The notes below the pieces were generated by a model. The model did not search any database. It saw only the letters and a program-made list of their open reading frames with translations, and was not told the DNA's origin. The translations under genes were made by a program, and so were the position numbers. A DNA stretch of 46,314 bases, from the NCBI GenBank assembly GCA_964650485.1, contig CAZYTX010000028.1:1-46314 (forward strand), written 5' to 3'. The stretch comes from CAZYTX01 sp964650485 (GTDB taxonomy: Bacteria; RBG-13-61-14; DATKZS01). Shown here piece after piece: positions 1-8,101 of this stretch (its first letter is position 1; each line of letters opens with the position of its first letter).

Positions 1-578
1 GCCACCTCGAACCCGTCCGGCATGTAGTCGCCGTCAGTGTCCCAGTCAAGCGGGTTCAGGTTGTTGGCAACCTCGTAGCCGTCCCACACGCTGTCACTGT
101 CCGTGTCCACGTTATTGGGATTGGTGCCGTTGGTGAACTCGAGACCGTCGCCCAGCGAGTCGCCGTCCGTGTCGTAGAGGAGCGGGTCGGTGACGTAGCC
201 GTCCGCGCCTGTCTCCGTTTCCTCCCCGTCGTTCAAACTGTCGCCGTCGGTGTCCGGGTTGTAAGCGTCGGTGTTGTACCCGTACTCGCAGGCGTTGGTA
301 AGCCCGTCCGAGTCCGCGTCGTACACGCACTCGTCAGCCTGCCAGAAGCCCGGGTGGTTCACGTAGTTGGTGCTGGACGAGGTCCCAAGCGGGCTCGACT
401 GGCCCAGGGTGGAAGAGTTCTCATAGGCGCCCGAGTCCATGGTGTTGCCCCCACCGCCAATCACGTCATTGGGTATCTGGTAGTTGGTGCTGGACATGGA
501 TGCAAGCGTAGCACTACCGGCAAAAAAGATCGCCACAAGGCAGCCCACAAACGCCACATCCTTGAATACCTTTTTCAT
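1..578 (-). CDS. Exported thrombospondin type 3 repeat protein (5' part, C-terminus outside window)
   Basis: The gene starts at ATG 578 behind an AGGAGG ribosome site and runs off the left window edge, so about 192 N-terminal residues are visible. A hydrophobic signal peptide covers roughly residues 1-27 (Lys-Lys, then VAFVGCLVAIFFAG). Next comes a Ser/Thr/Gly-rich stretch with two SSTNY motifs, then at least five acidic repeats of the DxDxDxxxDGxE type (DTDGDSLNDG, DTDGDSLGDG, DTDSDSVWDG). These are calcium-binding thrombospondin type 3 repeats, known from secreted and surface proteins. The role is probably structural or adhesive at the cell surface. Two early Cys residues (DECVYD, TNACEY) frame the first repeat. 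The gene has its own promoter at 652-680. What lies beyond the edge, for example a sorting domain, cannot be seen. Confidence 0.85.
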   Translation of the reverse strand, partial: MKKVFKDVAFVGCLVAIFFAGSATLASMSSTNYQIPNDVIGGGGNTMDSGAYENSSTLGQSSPLGTSSSTNYVNHPGFWQADECVYDADSDGLTNACEYGYNTDAYNPDTDGDSLNDGEETETGADGYVTDPLLYDTDGDSLGDGLEFTNGTNPNNVDTDSDSVWDGYEVANNLNPLDWDTDGDYMPDGFEV

Positions 579-651
579 CTCAAAAGTCCTCCTGTCTGTT
601 TCTCCAGCTCTCGGGCTCGACTGAAATCCGGACCCTGTACAATGCGCCTGA

Positions 652-680
652 ACAATAGGCCATGGATTTCAATATGTCAA
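652..680 (-). promoter_or_regulatory. Sigma70-type promoter for the TSP3 repeat gene
   Basis: On the minus strand a perfect -35 TTGACA (680-675) is followed after 17 bases by TATTGT (657-652), four of six matches to the -10 consensus. It lies about 75 bases upstream of the TSP3 start codon, leaving a leader of roughly 65 bases. Only sequence match supports it. Confidence 0.55.
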
Positions 681-693
681 ATCACGGAGTCAA

Positions 694-1623
694 TTAATGC
701 AGCGGATACTTGCTCTTCATGTGCCTGAACCTTCCCGCGAGCCGCGGCTTGTCCATCTTCCAGTGACTATTCTCCCTGATAAGGCTGTCCAGCTTTTTCA
801 CGCGCTTTGCCGGGGCCGGGTGGGTGGAGAGCAGTATCTTCATCTTTCCTTTAGGGTCATCCTTGCCAAGGGCGCGAATAAAGGACTTGAGCCCTTGGGG
901 GGAGTATCCGAGCTTGTACGCGTTCTTTGTCCCCGCCTCGTCGGCCTCGAACTCGTCGGCCTTGGCATAGCCCTTCTTAACCAGGACCTCCCAGCCCACG
1001 TCCGATATCTTCTTTATGGCCTCGGCCTGCTCGGCCGTGATCTCGCCCTCGCCCGCGGCGAAATCCAGCCCGTGATCCAGCACCGCGGCGGTCACTCTGC
1101 TCTTTTTGACTTCCTTTTCGATGTGCCGCTGGCTCACGTGCCCGATCTCGTGCGCGAGCACGCCCGCGAGCTGGGCCTCGTCCTCGATCCTCGTAAGCAG
1201 CCCCTTGGTCACGAATATGTATCCGCCCGGACAGGAGTAGGCGTTCACCTGGTCCGTGTTCAGGATTGCGAACCTGTACTTTATGTCCGGCCGCTTGCAG
1301 TAGGGCACCAATGCCCTGCCGATCATGTTCACGTAGCTGGTCCAGGTCTCGGACACGCGGTCGCCCCGCCACAGTCCGCCGAAGCTCGCTGCCACCCTGG
1401 CTGCCAGCACCCTGCCGGTGGCCCGCTCCTCGGGGTAGGTCCAGGGCTCGGCAGCCTCCTGGATGTCATCGGCAGCTTCCTTTATCTTCTGGGCCTTCTC
1501 CAGACCCTCCTTGATGTCGTCGAGGTCTATGTCGAACGGGCCGGCAACAGCGCTCCCCCCGCCAAAAACAGCCATGGCCACGAGCAGGGCCGCCAGTACT
1601 GTATTGTATACGATCCTCTGCAT
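694..1623 (-). CDS. M48 family metalloprotease, exported (BepA/Oma1-like)
   Basis: A 309-residue zinc metallopeptidase of the M48 family. The catalytic motif HEIGH is at residues 158-162 (two zinc-ligand His and the catalytic Glu). The third ligand is expected at the Glu of EFEADEAG (about 224-231), a typical M48 continuation. A signal peptide fits residues 1-27 (TVLAALLVAMAVFGGGSAVA), so the enzyme should act in the periplasm. M48 proteins of this size often degrade or help assemble envelope proteins; the substrate here is not visible. The NAYSCPGGYIFVTKGLL segment is the usual strand before the active helix. The gene lies 10 bases after the 114-residue exported protein and is last in the probable ccdA operon. 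No TPR domain follows the peptidase, unlike BepA. Confidence 0.88.
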   Translation of the reverse strand: MQRIVYNTVLAALLVAMAVFGGGSAVAGPFDIDLDDIKEGLEKAQKIKEAADDIQEAAEPWTYPEERATGRVLAARVAASFGGLWRGDRVSETWTSYVNMIGRALVPYCKRPDIKYRFAILNTDQVNAYSCPGGYIFVTKGLLTRIEDEAQLAGVLAHEIGHVSQRHIEKEVKKSRVTAAVLDHGLDFAAGEGEITAEQAEAIKKISDVGWEVLVKKGYAKADEFEADEAGTKNAYKLGYSPQGLKSFIRALGKDDPKGKMKILLSTHPAPAKRVKKLDSLIRENSHWKMDKPRLAGRFRHMKSKYPLH

Positions 1624-1633
1624 GGCCTGCCTC

Positions 1634-1978
1634 CTATCTCGCCTGGAAGGGGCCCAGCCGCCCCCGCTGCAAAAAGACCTTCTCGTCTTCCATCTTCACC
1701 TGGAGCTCCTCCATGTACGTCACCGCCTCCCAATCGTAGCCCTCCTCGCCAAGGGCCTCCTCCACGTCCATGCCACGGACGCCCGCAACCTCGGTGGCAC
1801 GCTCCCCTGGCGCCGCGCTGTCGTCCCAGTCAACGAACACGGTCTTGAACCGCTCCCAGAAGGACGGCTCCTCCGCCCGGGCCGCGGGCGCGACCCCCGG
1901 GGCGGGCCATCCCAGAAACACGAACGTAAAAGACGCGGCCAAGACCGCGGCAATAAAAACAGCCCTTGTTGTTGTCAT
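1634..1978 (-). CDS. Small exported protein of unknown function
   Basis: A 114-residue protein. The start at ATG 1978 is chosen because AGGAGG lies five bases upstream; the open frame extends further upstream but without support. Residues 1-38 look like a signal peptide with an Ala-rich end (APAARA, then EEPSFW). The mature part is about 75 residues, strongly acidic and rich in Glu and Trp (FWERF, FVDWDD), with no cysteine and no recognised domain. It sits between the Fe-S protein gene (25 bases upstream) and the M48 protease gene (10 bases downstream). It could be a substrate, inhibitor or partner of that protease, but this is inferred only from position. Confidence 0.75.
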   Translation of the reverse strand: MTTTRAVFIAAVLAASFTFVFLGWPAPGVAPAARAEEPSFWERFKTVFVDWDDSAAPGERATEVAGVRGMDVEEALGEEGYDWEAVTYMEELQVKMEDEKVFLQRGRLGPFQAR

Positions 1979-2003
1979 CACATCCTCCTTTTCTATGGGG
2001 CCA

Positions 2004-3182
2004 TCAGACCCCCTCCACGATCCATACCACCCCGGGATCGCCCTCCCGAGCGGCCCTCTCGAGCATGAGCGCGTCATCCGCACAAAGGGTGACAATGCTT
2101 GCAGCGCCCGCGTCCCGGGCGTCTTCGAGCCTCGATCTCGCGAGCCTTTCCGCGAGTTCGGGGTGGGCGAGGTCAATGCCGCCTTCCCACCCCATCGGCG
2201 GCGACCATATCCCGGCCGGGTCCATCTCCACCACCTGCAGGCTGGCTCTTTCAAGCATACCGCGGGCGAGCTCTCCCATGTATGAGTGCCTTGCAAGCGG
2301 GCAGGGCTCGTGCACCGCGACCGGTCCCTTAACCCGGTCCTTCAAGGCCGCGCCCTCGGGCCGCCTCTCCATTATAGCTTCCAGTATGAAGGTCGGCCGT
2401 TTTCCGGCGAGTCTTTCATCGTCTGCAAGCGCGAGCCAGGCCTCGGGGTCGGCCACTATCACCTTCCCCGCGGGATGGCTTTGCAGCCGGTCCACCCAGG
2501 CGGTGTCCGGCGCAAGACCGATGTCCCGGGCCACCCCACCGATGGTCCCCTCTTCAATGGTGGCGATATCATAGCCCAGCCCGGCCAGGGTCTCCCGGGC
2601 GGCATTGGCCCTGCCGGGATGGCGCCTCAGCAGCGGACCCAGCACCAGCAGCGCCTCCGCGTCTTCCCGGTGCGAGGCCTCCGCCCGCGGAGGGCCGTAT
2701 ATGTTTCCGTGTTGGGCCAGGTTCAGGGAGGCATTTTTGTAAGCCTCGGGCAGAAGCTCGCCCGCCACCCTCCATATCATGGCCCGCATGTGCCGCGCCG
2801 CCTTGGATACGGGCACCCGCTCGGGACATATAGGCTCGCACTGGCCGCACACCGCACACAGCAGGATGCTGTCGAGGTCGTGGGCGAATTCGGGCTGTGA
2901 CCTGCTCGCTGTCGCCGCTATGTGCATTGGCCCCTTGAACCTGCCCGGGCTCTGCTCCATCACCCGGCAATAGGCAGGGCACAGCCCGCAGACCACGCAC
3001 CCCTGGAGCTGCTCCAGGGACTCCTGCTCCTCCGCTGTGAGCGCTGCTATCCTGTCGTCCCGGAAGTAGCCCAGGAACAGCTCGGCCTGGTCCTTTTTCC
3101 TGCGCGGTATCAAGGAGCGCAAGAGGTGCAGGTTGAAGTTGTAGCCCAGCACCGCAATGGACTTCCATCTGGCGATGTCCAT
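2004..3182 (-). CDS. HdrC/GlpC-like 4Fe-4S dicluster protein
   Basis: A 392-residue soluble protein with two ferredoxin-type clusters. The first is CVVCGLCPAYC (Cys 62, 65, 68, 72); the second is CAVCGQCEPIC followed by Pro (Cys 109, 112, 115, 119). This arrangement is typical of heterodisulfide reductase C/GlpC-like proteins, which pass electrons between a membrane partner and a reductase. The later region keeps only traces of the HdrB-type CCG domains (HEPCPLARHSY; TLCADDA), with single Cys where paired ones are usual, so the non-cubane cluster may be absent. The start at ATG 3182 has AAAGGAG seven bases upstream. The gene follows ccdA after 11 bases. With CcdA, which carries electrons across the membrane, it could form a thiol redox branch; this pairing is inferred from order only. 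Confidence 0.8.
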   Translation of the reverse strand: MDIARWKSIAVLGYNFNLHLLRSLIPRRKKDQAELFLGYFRDDRIAALTAEEQESLEQLQGCVVCGLCPAYCRVMEQSPGRFKGPMHIAATASRSQPEFAHDLDSILLCAVCGQCEPICPERVPVSKAARHMRAMIWRVAGELLPEAYKNASLNLAQHGNIYGPPRAEASHREDAEALLVLGPLLRRHPGRANAARETLAGLGYDIATIEEGTIGGVARDIGLAPDTAWVDRLQSHPAGKVIVADPEAWLALADDERLAGKRPTFILEAIMERRPEGAALKDRVKGPVAVHEPCPLARHSYMGELARGMLERASLQVVEMDPAGIWSPPMGWEGGIDLAHPELAERLARSRLEDARDAGAASIVTLCADDALMLERAAREGDPGVVWIVEGV

Positions 3183-3193
3183 GCCCGCTCCTT

Positions 3194-3937
3194 TCAGCCC
3201 CAGGTGCTCACCGCGTCCGGGAGCAGCCACTGGAAGAGCACCTTCAAATACTCGAACCTGTTTACCACCATGGATAGCCCGATCATGACCAGGAGCGCGC
3301 CCGCGGCGATCTCGACCTTGCGGAAGTGGTGCTTGATCCTGTCGAAGGCCTTCAAGAAGGAGTCCACCGCCACCCCCGTCACTATGAAAGGTATGGCCAG
3401 GCCCGCGGAGTACAGCGCCATGAGCACCAGGGCGTGACCCACCGTGTCCTGCTGCATGGCAAGTCCCCAGATACCTCCCAGTATGGGGCCCATGCACGGG
3501 GTCCAGCCGAAGGCGAAGGCCAGGCCGAGCACAAAGGCACGTGGGACGCTCCCGCCCTTGCCCCCCTGGAATCGCTTCTCGCCGTAGAGCCGGCTGATCC
3601 TGAAGGCGCCGGCCATGTGCAGTCCCAGCACCACGATGACAACGCCGGCGGCCCTTACCAGCCACTGCTTGTGCTCCATCAGGGCCTTGCCCAGGGCGAA
3701 GGCGGTGGCCCCGCTGGCGATGAAGATCAACGCGAACCCGCATACAAAGGCCGCGGTGGTGAGGAGCACCGGCAGGGTCTTTTGCCACCTGTCCTCGCTC
3801 TCCGCGGTCTGAAGGTCCGTGAGCGACACCCCGGAGATGAAGGATATGTAACCCGGCACCAGGGGCAGCACGCACGGAGTAAGGAAAGATATGACGCCCG
3901 CGAAAAATGCGGTCAAGTAGCCCGCCTGCTGGAACAA
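3194..3937 (-). CDS. ccdA: Cytochrome c biogenesis/thiol-disulfide transporter CcdA
   Basis: An integral membrane protein of the CcdA/DsbD-beta family, about 247 residues with six membrane segments. It carries the two conserved TPC motifs, FLTPCVLPLVPGY near the N-terminus and GWTPCMGPILGG in mid-protein. Their Cys residues relay electrons from cytoplasmic thioredoxin to periplasmic thiol proteins. The start is uncertain. TTG at 3937 is preferred because AAGGGAGGG lies six bases upstream; an in-frame TTG at 3958 would add seven residues (MSKGGLS) but has no ribosome site. The gene is first of a probable four-gene operon with the Fe-S protein, a small exported protein and the M48 protease. No cytochrome c maturation genes lie nearby. 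Confidence 0.9.
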   Translation of the reverse strand: MFQQAGYLTAFFAGVISFLTPCVLPLVPGYISFISGVSLTDLQTAESEDRWQKTLPVLLTTAAFVCGFALIFIASGATAFALGKALMEHKQWLVRAAGVVIVVLGLHMAGAFRISRLYGEKRFQGGKGGSVPRAFVLGLAFAFGWTPCMGPILGGIWGLAMQQDTVGHALVLMALYSAGLAIPFIVTGVAVDSFLKAFDRIKHHFRKVEIAAGALLVMIGLSMVVNRFEYLKVLFQWLLPDAVSTWG

Positions 3938-3964
3938 AGAAAGCCCTCCCTTACTCAAAAGCCT

Positions 3965-3992
3965 TTGAATCTAGATAAATATAGCATAAAAT
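3965..3992 (+). promoter_or_regulatory. Sigma70-type promoter for the PurC-family gene
   Basis: TTGAAT (3965-3970) and TAAAAT (3987-3992) are separated by 16 bases in the AT-rich gap between the divergent ccdA and PurC-family genes. The -10 matches five of six consensus positions. An AAGGGAG ribosome site follows at about 4034. Confidence 0.45.
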
Positions 3993-4050
3993 GTTCAAGG
4001 TTTTAAGCGAGAAGAGTTGCGGTAATCTATAAAGAAGGGAGTGTCTTTTC

Positions 4051-5376
4051 ATGTCGAGTCTTCCAAGGATTGATCTGGACATACTCTTGGAGGAGCCGGA
4101 GTACAGGGGCAGCGTGCAGGACCTGTTCGCGCTGAAGGCGGATGACAAGGGGTACTTTTTGAGCCGGACATCGGAGTCGGGCTCGGTCTTCGACGTGGGC
4201 GCCATCTTCTCGGTGCCCCGGAGCGGCATGCTCCGCAGCGCGGTGCGCCACTACATCTACACCGCGCTCGAGGACCCGGCCACGTGGGGTGACATAACAG
4301 AGGATGACGTTCGGGCGTGCTTTGGCCGTGAGGAGGTGGCGCGGGACCTGCTCGAGGGGGAGCTCTTAAAGCACCTTCGCCGGCAGGGGGCCGACACGCA
4401 CCACGCGGGCATGGTGGACCCCGAGACCGGCGAGGTCATTTCCGGCCGTATGCCGGATGAGCCCTCCAGCCTTGTGCTGATCGAGAAGTTCCCGGTCTAC
4501 AGGCCCGAGCGGTTCGAGCTCTGGGGCGGGTTCGGGTGGGACTACAGCCGCTACTTTTGTGCCGAGCGCAAGGTGGTGGGCCTGGAGCACGTGTTCAGGC
4601 TGGGCAGCCCGGGCGGCTCGTCCCTTCTCTCGCGCTATGACGCGGCCATGCGCCGGGGCGAGGATGAGGCCGAGCGGCTGCTGTCTTCCATGGGGCTGGA
4701 GCATGCGCCCCGGCCGTGGGGCCTGTTCAAGAACATGCTCTACGAGTGCACCACCAAGTACGAGCCCTCGGACCGGGAGCTGGACTGGCAGGAGACATTG
4801 CACCTGTCCGGAGTTCCCGGAGAGCTTTTCAAGCGCATGGTGAAGACGCTTTGCCTGTGCACGGTGTACGTGCGCAAGTTCTTTGCAGAGCTCGGGTTCC
4901 AGCTCTGGGACATCAAGTGGGAGTGCGCAATGGACCACGACCGGGTGGTGGTGGTTGACACCATTGACCCGGACTCCATCCGCGTGACCGGGACGGTGGA
5001 CCGGGACGGCCGCACCTACTTTATCCACTTCAACAAGCAGTCCATACGCGACTATTACAAGCTGGTGCACAAGGACTGGTACGACTCAATCGTCCGGGCC
5101 AAGACGCTCGCCCGCACGGACAGCCAGGGCCGTGACTTCATGCAGATATACCGCGAGAAGGTGGACGCCGGCGAGTTCCCGGACATCCCCGAGTACGACC
5201 CGGCCTACGGCGAGATACAGTCCCGGAAGTACGCCCTCATGGTGGAGCCGCTGCTCGGAAAGCTCTCCCCTGACGAGGCCCGGGCCGAGGCCTCTGATCT
5301 CATGAACCGGGAGATCAATTACTACCGGAAAATGGGCAAGCTGGACCAGTTCCTTTCCATGAACGCGGCGCAGTAG
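4051..5376 (+). CDS. Long PurC-family (SAICAR synthetase-like) protein
   Basis: A 441-residue soluble protein that looks like a divergent, enlarged phosphoribosylaminoimidazole-succinocarboxamide synthase. Correspondences: the N-terminal nucleotide strand pair (YFLSRTSESGSVFDVG against the usual LLxVxTDRISAFDV), the mid-protein VExVxRxxxxGS motif (LEHVFRLGSPGGS), the substrate-region TTKxxxxDR stretch (ECTTKYEPSDRELDW), and the C-terminal LxDxKxEF...DExxPDSxR motif (LWDIKWECAMDHDRVVVVDTIDPDSIRV, split across residues about 285-315). PurC is normally 240-300 residues. Here there are large insertions around residues 90-180 and a C-terminal extension of about 100 residues. It may be the purine enzyme of this organism or a paralogue acting on another carboxylate. 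No other pur gene is adjacent. The family call is by motif memory and is not certain. Confidence 0.6.
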   Translation: MSSLPRIDLDILLEEPEYRGSVQDLFALKADDKGYFLSRTSESGSVFDVGAIFSVPRSGMLRSAVRHYIYTALEDPATWGDITEDDVRACFGREEVARDLLEGELLKHLRRQGADTHHAGMVDPETGEVISGRMPDEPSSLVLIEKFPVYRPERFELWGGFGWDYSRYFCAERKVVGLEHVFRLGSPGGSSLLSRYDAAMRRGEDEAERLLSSMGLEHAPRPWGLFKNMLYECTTKYEPSDRELDWQETLHLSGVPGELFKRMVKTLCLCTVYVRKFFAELGFQLWDIKWECAMDHDRVVVVDTIDPDSIRVTGTVDRDGRTYFIHFNKQSIRDYYKLVHKDWYDSIVRAKTLARTDSQGRDFMQIYREKVDAGEFPDIPEYDPAYGEIQSRKYALMVEPLLGKLSPDEARAEASDLMNREINYYRKMGKLDQFLSMNAAQ

Positions 5377-5402
5377 GTGTCATGTCCCGGCCGGATGACC
5401 TA
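5374..5402. terminator. Possible bidirectional hairpin between convergent genes
   Basis: Only 23 bases separate the stop codons of the PurC-family and CocE genes. They form an imperfect inverted repeat, TAGG..TCAT on the left and ATGA..CCTA on the right, around a GC-rich centre CCGGCCGG. There is no T tract, so an intrinsic terminator is not proven. Confidence 0.35.
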
Positions 5403-7172
5403 CTCCGGTATCACCGGCAACGTCACGTGGGTGGGGAACTCTTTTGTGTGGAATATCCTCTGGTGCGCGACCACGATGTTGTCTGTCCCGCCTTCGCCCC
5501 CTCCGTTGGTGTTCCTGTCGAACTGGGGGAAGTTTGAGGAGCTGATCTCCAGGCCGATCCTGTGTCCGGGCTTGAAGAAGTTCGAGGTTGACCAAAGGTC
5601 AATGTTGAACTCGTACACCTCGCCCGGCTCGATCGGCACGCCCTTCTCGTAACCGTCCCTGTACCGGCCGCGGACGCACCCGTCCTGGATGTACATGGCC
5701 TTGCCGTCCGGGTGGACGTCCAGCAGCATGGCGGTGAAGTCCGTGTCCTTGGCCGAGCTTGAGGCGTAAAGGGTCACTGATATGGGACCGGTGACCTCGA
5801 CCCCGTCCTGGAGCTTCGGGGTTATAAAGTAAAGCGTGTCCTGGCGGCCGAAGAACTCGCTCTGGTCGAAGCTCCCGGCCTCCCATCCGGTGAAGGGCTG
5901 GAAGGTGCCCCCCTTGGTGGGACGAGGGTTCTTGGGGTCGTAGTCGAACGAGTCCGCGGGCTCTTCCCCTTGGGGCGGCGCTGTTGAGAGCGTGCCCGAT
6001 CCATACGTGTTAGCATTGCCCCGGGAGTGGACGTAGTAGTCCGTGTACTCGGCGCGGGCGAGCGGCCACTCGTTCTCGTAGCGCCACACGTTCCTGCCCA
6101 TTATGAAAATTTTCACCGGCGGCTTGTTGAGCGCCCCGTTGTCAATTCCCTTTAACCAGTAGTCGTACCAGTCCAGGGACTCGTGCAGAAACAGCTTGAT
6201 CCCGGCCCAGCGGCCCTTTTCCATCTCCGAGCGCGGCATGCCGTGGGTCCAGGGTCCAACGATCAGCCTTGATTTCCTGGCGTCGCCCTTGCCCTCTCTT
6301 CGGATGGCCACGAAGTCGTCTAGCTGCGGCTGCTCGAACTGGTCGAACCAGCCCGAGACCAGGAGCGCGGGCGCGTCCACGGTCTTGTAATAGGGCCCGA
6401 AATCGCCCGGGGCCTGGTCCTGGAGGTCGCCGGGGTGCTGGAGCAGGGCCATGGGCGAGTGCTCCCTGGGGTTCTCGCTGATGGCCTCGAGGTCAATGCG
6501 CCTTCCTTCCCTCATGGGGGCGTTGAAGTACCCGGTCTCCAGGTCGGGGTCCCATTCGGACTCGGATATCTGGGCCTCCATGCCGGCGAGCCAGCCCTCG
6601 ACCATGATGTACTCCAGGGCCCCGCCGTTTATCACCATCTTGAACATGTTGGGCGAGGTGAAAAGCGGCACCATGCAGTCCACGTCCGGGTTGTCGAGCG
6701 CGGTCTCCCACTGGGTGTAGCCGAAGTATGAGGCCCCGATCATTCCCAGGTTGCCGTCGAACCACTCCTGCTTTTCTATCCACCCGGTGGTGTCGCGCCC
6801 GTCTTCAATCTCGTACACCAGCGGGTACCAGTACCCCTCCGAGTTCTCGATCCCCCTGGTGTCCTGGAGCAGGACCACGTAGTCGTTCCTGGCGAAGTAC
6901 TTGCCGATGTAGCGGTACATGTCGGCGTCGGTGCCGTAGGGTATTCTGGACAGCAGGGCCGGGAACCTGCCCGGCCGGTCGGGCCGGTAGACGTCGGTGG
7001 CGAGCTTCACCCCGTCTCGCATCTCCACCATCACGTTCATCTCGACTATCACGCCCCGCTGGCCCGGCGGTATCTCCAGGAAGCCGGAGACGATCCTGTA
7101 GCAGCCGCCGGCGAAAGAGGCCGAGAACGTCAGCGCCAGCGCCGCGGCCAGGCTCCTCATACGATTTCGCAT
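5400..7172 (-). CDS. CocE/NonD family hydrolase, probable lipoprotein (X-Pro dipeptidyl-peptidase S15 fold)
   Basis: A 590-residue alpha/beta hydrolase of the CocE/NonD type (peptidase family S15). The nucleophile elbow is GASYFG at about residue 145. Other family marks are PALLVSGWFDQF and GPWTHG (candidate acid and His region) and the C-terminal jelly-roll domain ending in GHRIGLEISSSNFPQFDRN. The family cleaves Xaa-Pro peptides or acyl esters; substrate cannot be told from sequence. The N-terminus (residues 1-24) is a signal sequence ending in AGGC, a plausible lipobox, so the enzyme is probably anchored in the envelope. It is transcribed alone from the promoter at 7220-7248, with a G-rich ribosome site. 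It converges with the PurC-family gene. Confidence 0.88.
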   Translation of the reverse strand: MRNRMRSLAAALALTFSASFAGGCYRIVSGFLEIPPGQRGVIVEMNVMVEMRDGVKLATDVYRPDRPGRFPALLSRIPYGTDADMYRYIGKYFARNDYVVLLQDTRGIENSEGYWYPLVYEIEDGRDTTGWIEKQEWFDGNLGMIGASYFGYTQWETALDNPDVDCMVPLFTSPNMFKMVINGGALEYIMVEGWLAGMEAQISESEWDPDLETGYFNAPMREGRRIDLEAISENPREHSPMALLQHPGDLQDQAPGDFGPYYKTVDAPALLVSGWFDQFEQPQLDDFVAIRREGKGDARKSRLIVGPWTHGMPRSEMEKGRWAGIKLFLHESLDWYDYWLKGIDNGALNKPPVKIFIMGRNVWRYENEWPLARAEYTDYYVHSRGNANTYGSGTLSTAPPQGEEPADSFDYDPKNPRPTKGGTFQPFTGWEAGSFDQSEFFGRQDTLYFITPKLQDGVEVTGPISVTLYASSSAKDTDFTAMLLDVHPDGKAMYIQDGCVRGRYRDGYEKGVPIEPGEVYEFNIDLWSTSNFFKPGHRIGLEISSSNFPQFDRNTNGGGEGGTDNIVVAHQRIFHTKEFPTHVTLPVIPE

Positions 7173-7219
7173 TTAAACGTCCCCCCCCTTGTTCAATAAG
7201 ACTACTTTTAAACAGCCGC

Positions 7220-7248
7220 AATATATCCCCTCCGGCTTCCGTTGTCAA
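7220..7248 (-). promoter_or_regulatory. Strong sigma70-type promoter for the CocE hydrolase gene
   Basis: On the minus strand a perfect TTGACA (7248-7243) and TATATT (7225-7220, five of six) are separated by exactly 17 bases. The start codon at 7172 lies about 48 bases downstream of the -10. This is among the best promoter matches in the window. Confidence 0.65.
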
Positions 7249-7276
7249 AACGCGCCAGCTTAGCCTCGCCTGGCGC
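7247..7276 (-). terminator. Hairpin downstream of the his operon
   Basis: GCGCCAG (7252-7258) pairs perfectly with CTGGCGC (7270-7276) around an 11-base loop. On the minus strand the stem is followed by GTTTTG, a short T run that overlaps the -35 of the CocE promoter. It probably ends transcription from the hisB-hisH operon. The U tract is short, so efficiency is uncertain. Confidence 0.45.
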
Positions 7277-7372
7277 AACGGAATTAAAACCGCGGATGGC
7301 GCTAATAGATTTTTGTTCGCAGCGTCTTTGCGCCCTTGCGTGGAAAAACAGCTTTCATCTTCATTGGAGGGC

Positions 7373-8101
7373 TCAAGGACACGAGCACCTCTTTTTTCCC
7401 TTGTCCCGCCAGGGAAGGCTTCTGGATATCTTCGCCGCGGCCTCCTTTGCCATCTGCTCCACGGTGATGAACCTGCACCCCCTTTTTATGAAATCGGGCA
7501 ACGTCAGCAGGTTCTCGAAAAGCGGCGCCTGCTCGTCCTGGTATCTCAGGGTGAGCAGCACCCGGCCGGTATCCAGCTCGACAAGGTGCATGCAAAAGCC
7601 CAGGGCCGCGGCCTCGGCGGAGGCCCAGGCATTGCCGCTCCTGTCCCGGAAGCAGTATACGAACCCGAACAGGACCGCGTCCGCTCCGGCCTCCTTTGCA
7701 ATGGCCCGCTGCCAGGAGCCGTGTGCGGTGAGCCCCGGCAGGTCCTTTTTCTTGAGCCTCTGCCGCGCCGCGTTGATCTCCGACTGGTGAATCCACTCGA
7801 AGGGGGGCCCGCACTCTTGGAGCACCTTGCCAATGACCCGGGTAAGTTCGGCCTCCGCGGCCTCTTCCATCTCGCAGGGGATAAAGGGCTTTCCGCTGAT
7901 CGGGCAGTCCGCGCGCGGCTTTTGCCCTGTGGGTTCAACCCTGGCAAAGGGCAGGTAAGCCACCTTGCCGAGCTCGTCAAAGTCCGCGTCCTCGCCCTTG
8001 ATTGCCACGACCTCTGCAGCGGAGGCGGGGAGTGCGAGAAGCAGCGCAAGCCACGCCGCGGCGAGAGCCGCGATCCACCCGGTCCTCATACTATTGCGCA
8101 T
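7373..8101 (-). CDS. Exported protein of unknown function, in his operon
   Basis: A 242-residue protein with a clear signal peptide (residues 1-28, WLALLLALPASAAE). I do not recognise a named family with certainty. The middle contains KVAYLPFARV near the start of the mature chain and GADAVLFGFVYCFRD at about residue 150, resembling the pattern of TolB N-terminal/CsgG-like exported proteins (VAVLPF..., GADxVLxG). Cys residues occur in two pairs (ADCPISGKPFIPC; later GFC and GC) and a basic CSC tail ends the protein. The start ATG at 8101 overlaps the end of hisH by 11 bases and has GGGAG seven bases upstream, so translation is coupled. Its presence in a histidine operon may be chance. Confidence 0.75.
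   Translation of the reverse strand: MRNSMRTGWIAALAAAWLALLLALPASAAEVVAIKGEDADFDELGKVAYLPFARVEPTGQKPRADCPISGKPFIPCEMEEAAEAELTRVIGKVLQECGPPFEWIHQSEINAARQRLKKKDLPGLTAHGSWQRAIAKEAGADAVLFGFVYCFRDRSGNAWASAEAAALGFCMHLVELDTGRVLLTLRYQDEQAPLFENLLTLPDFIKRGCRFITVEQMAKEAAAKISRSLPWRDKGKKRCSCP

Noticed and set aside
697..1848. Long plus-strand frame opposite the M48 gene (383 codons)
   Set aside because: Antisense to two clear genes; composition is typical of a high-GC shadow frame and it has no ribosome site or motif.
2004..3875. 623-codon frame covering the Fe-S gene and running into ccdA
   Set aside because: The part upstream of 3182 is out-of-frame reading of ccdA; the Fe-S gene has a good start at 3182.
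4051..5376. SpoVR-family assignment
   Set aside because: First impression from length and aromatic content; the motif order fits SAICAR synthetase much better.
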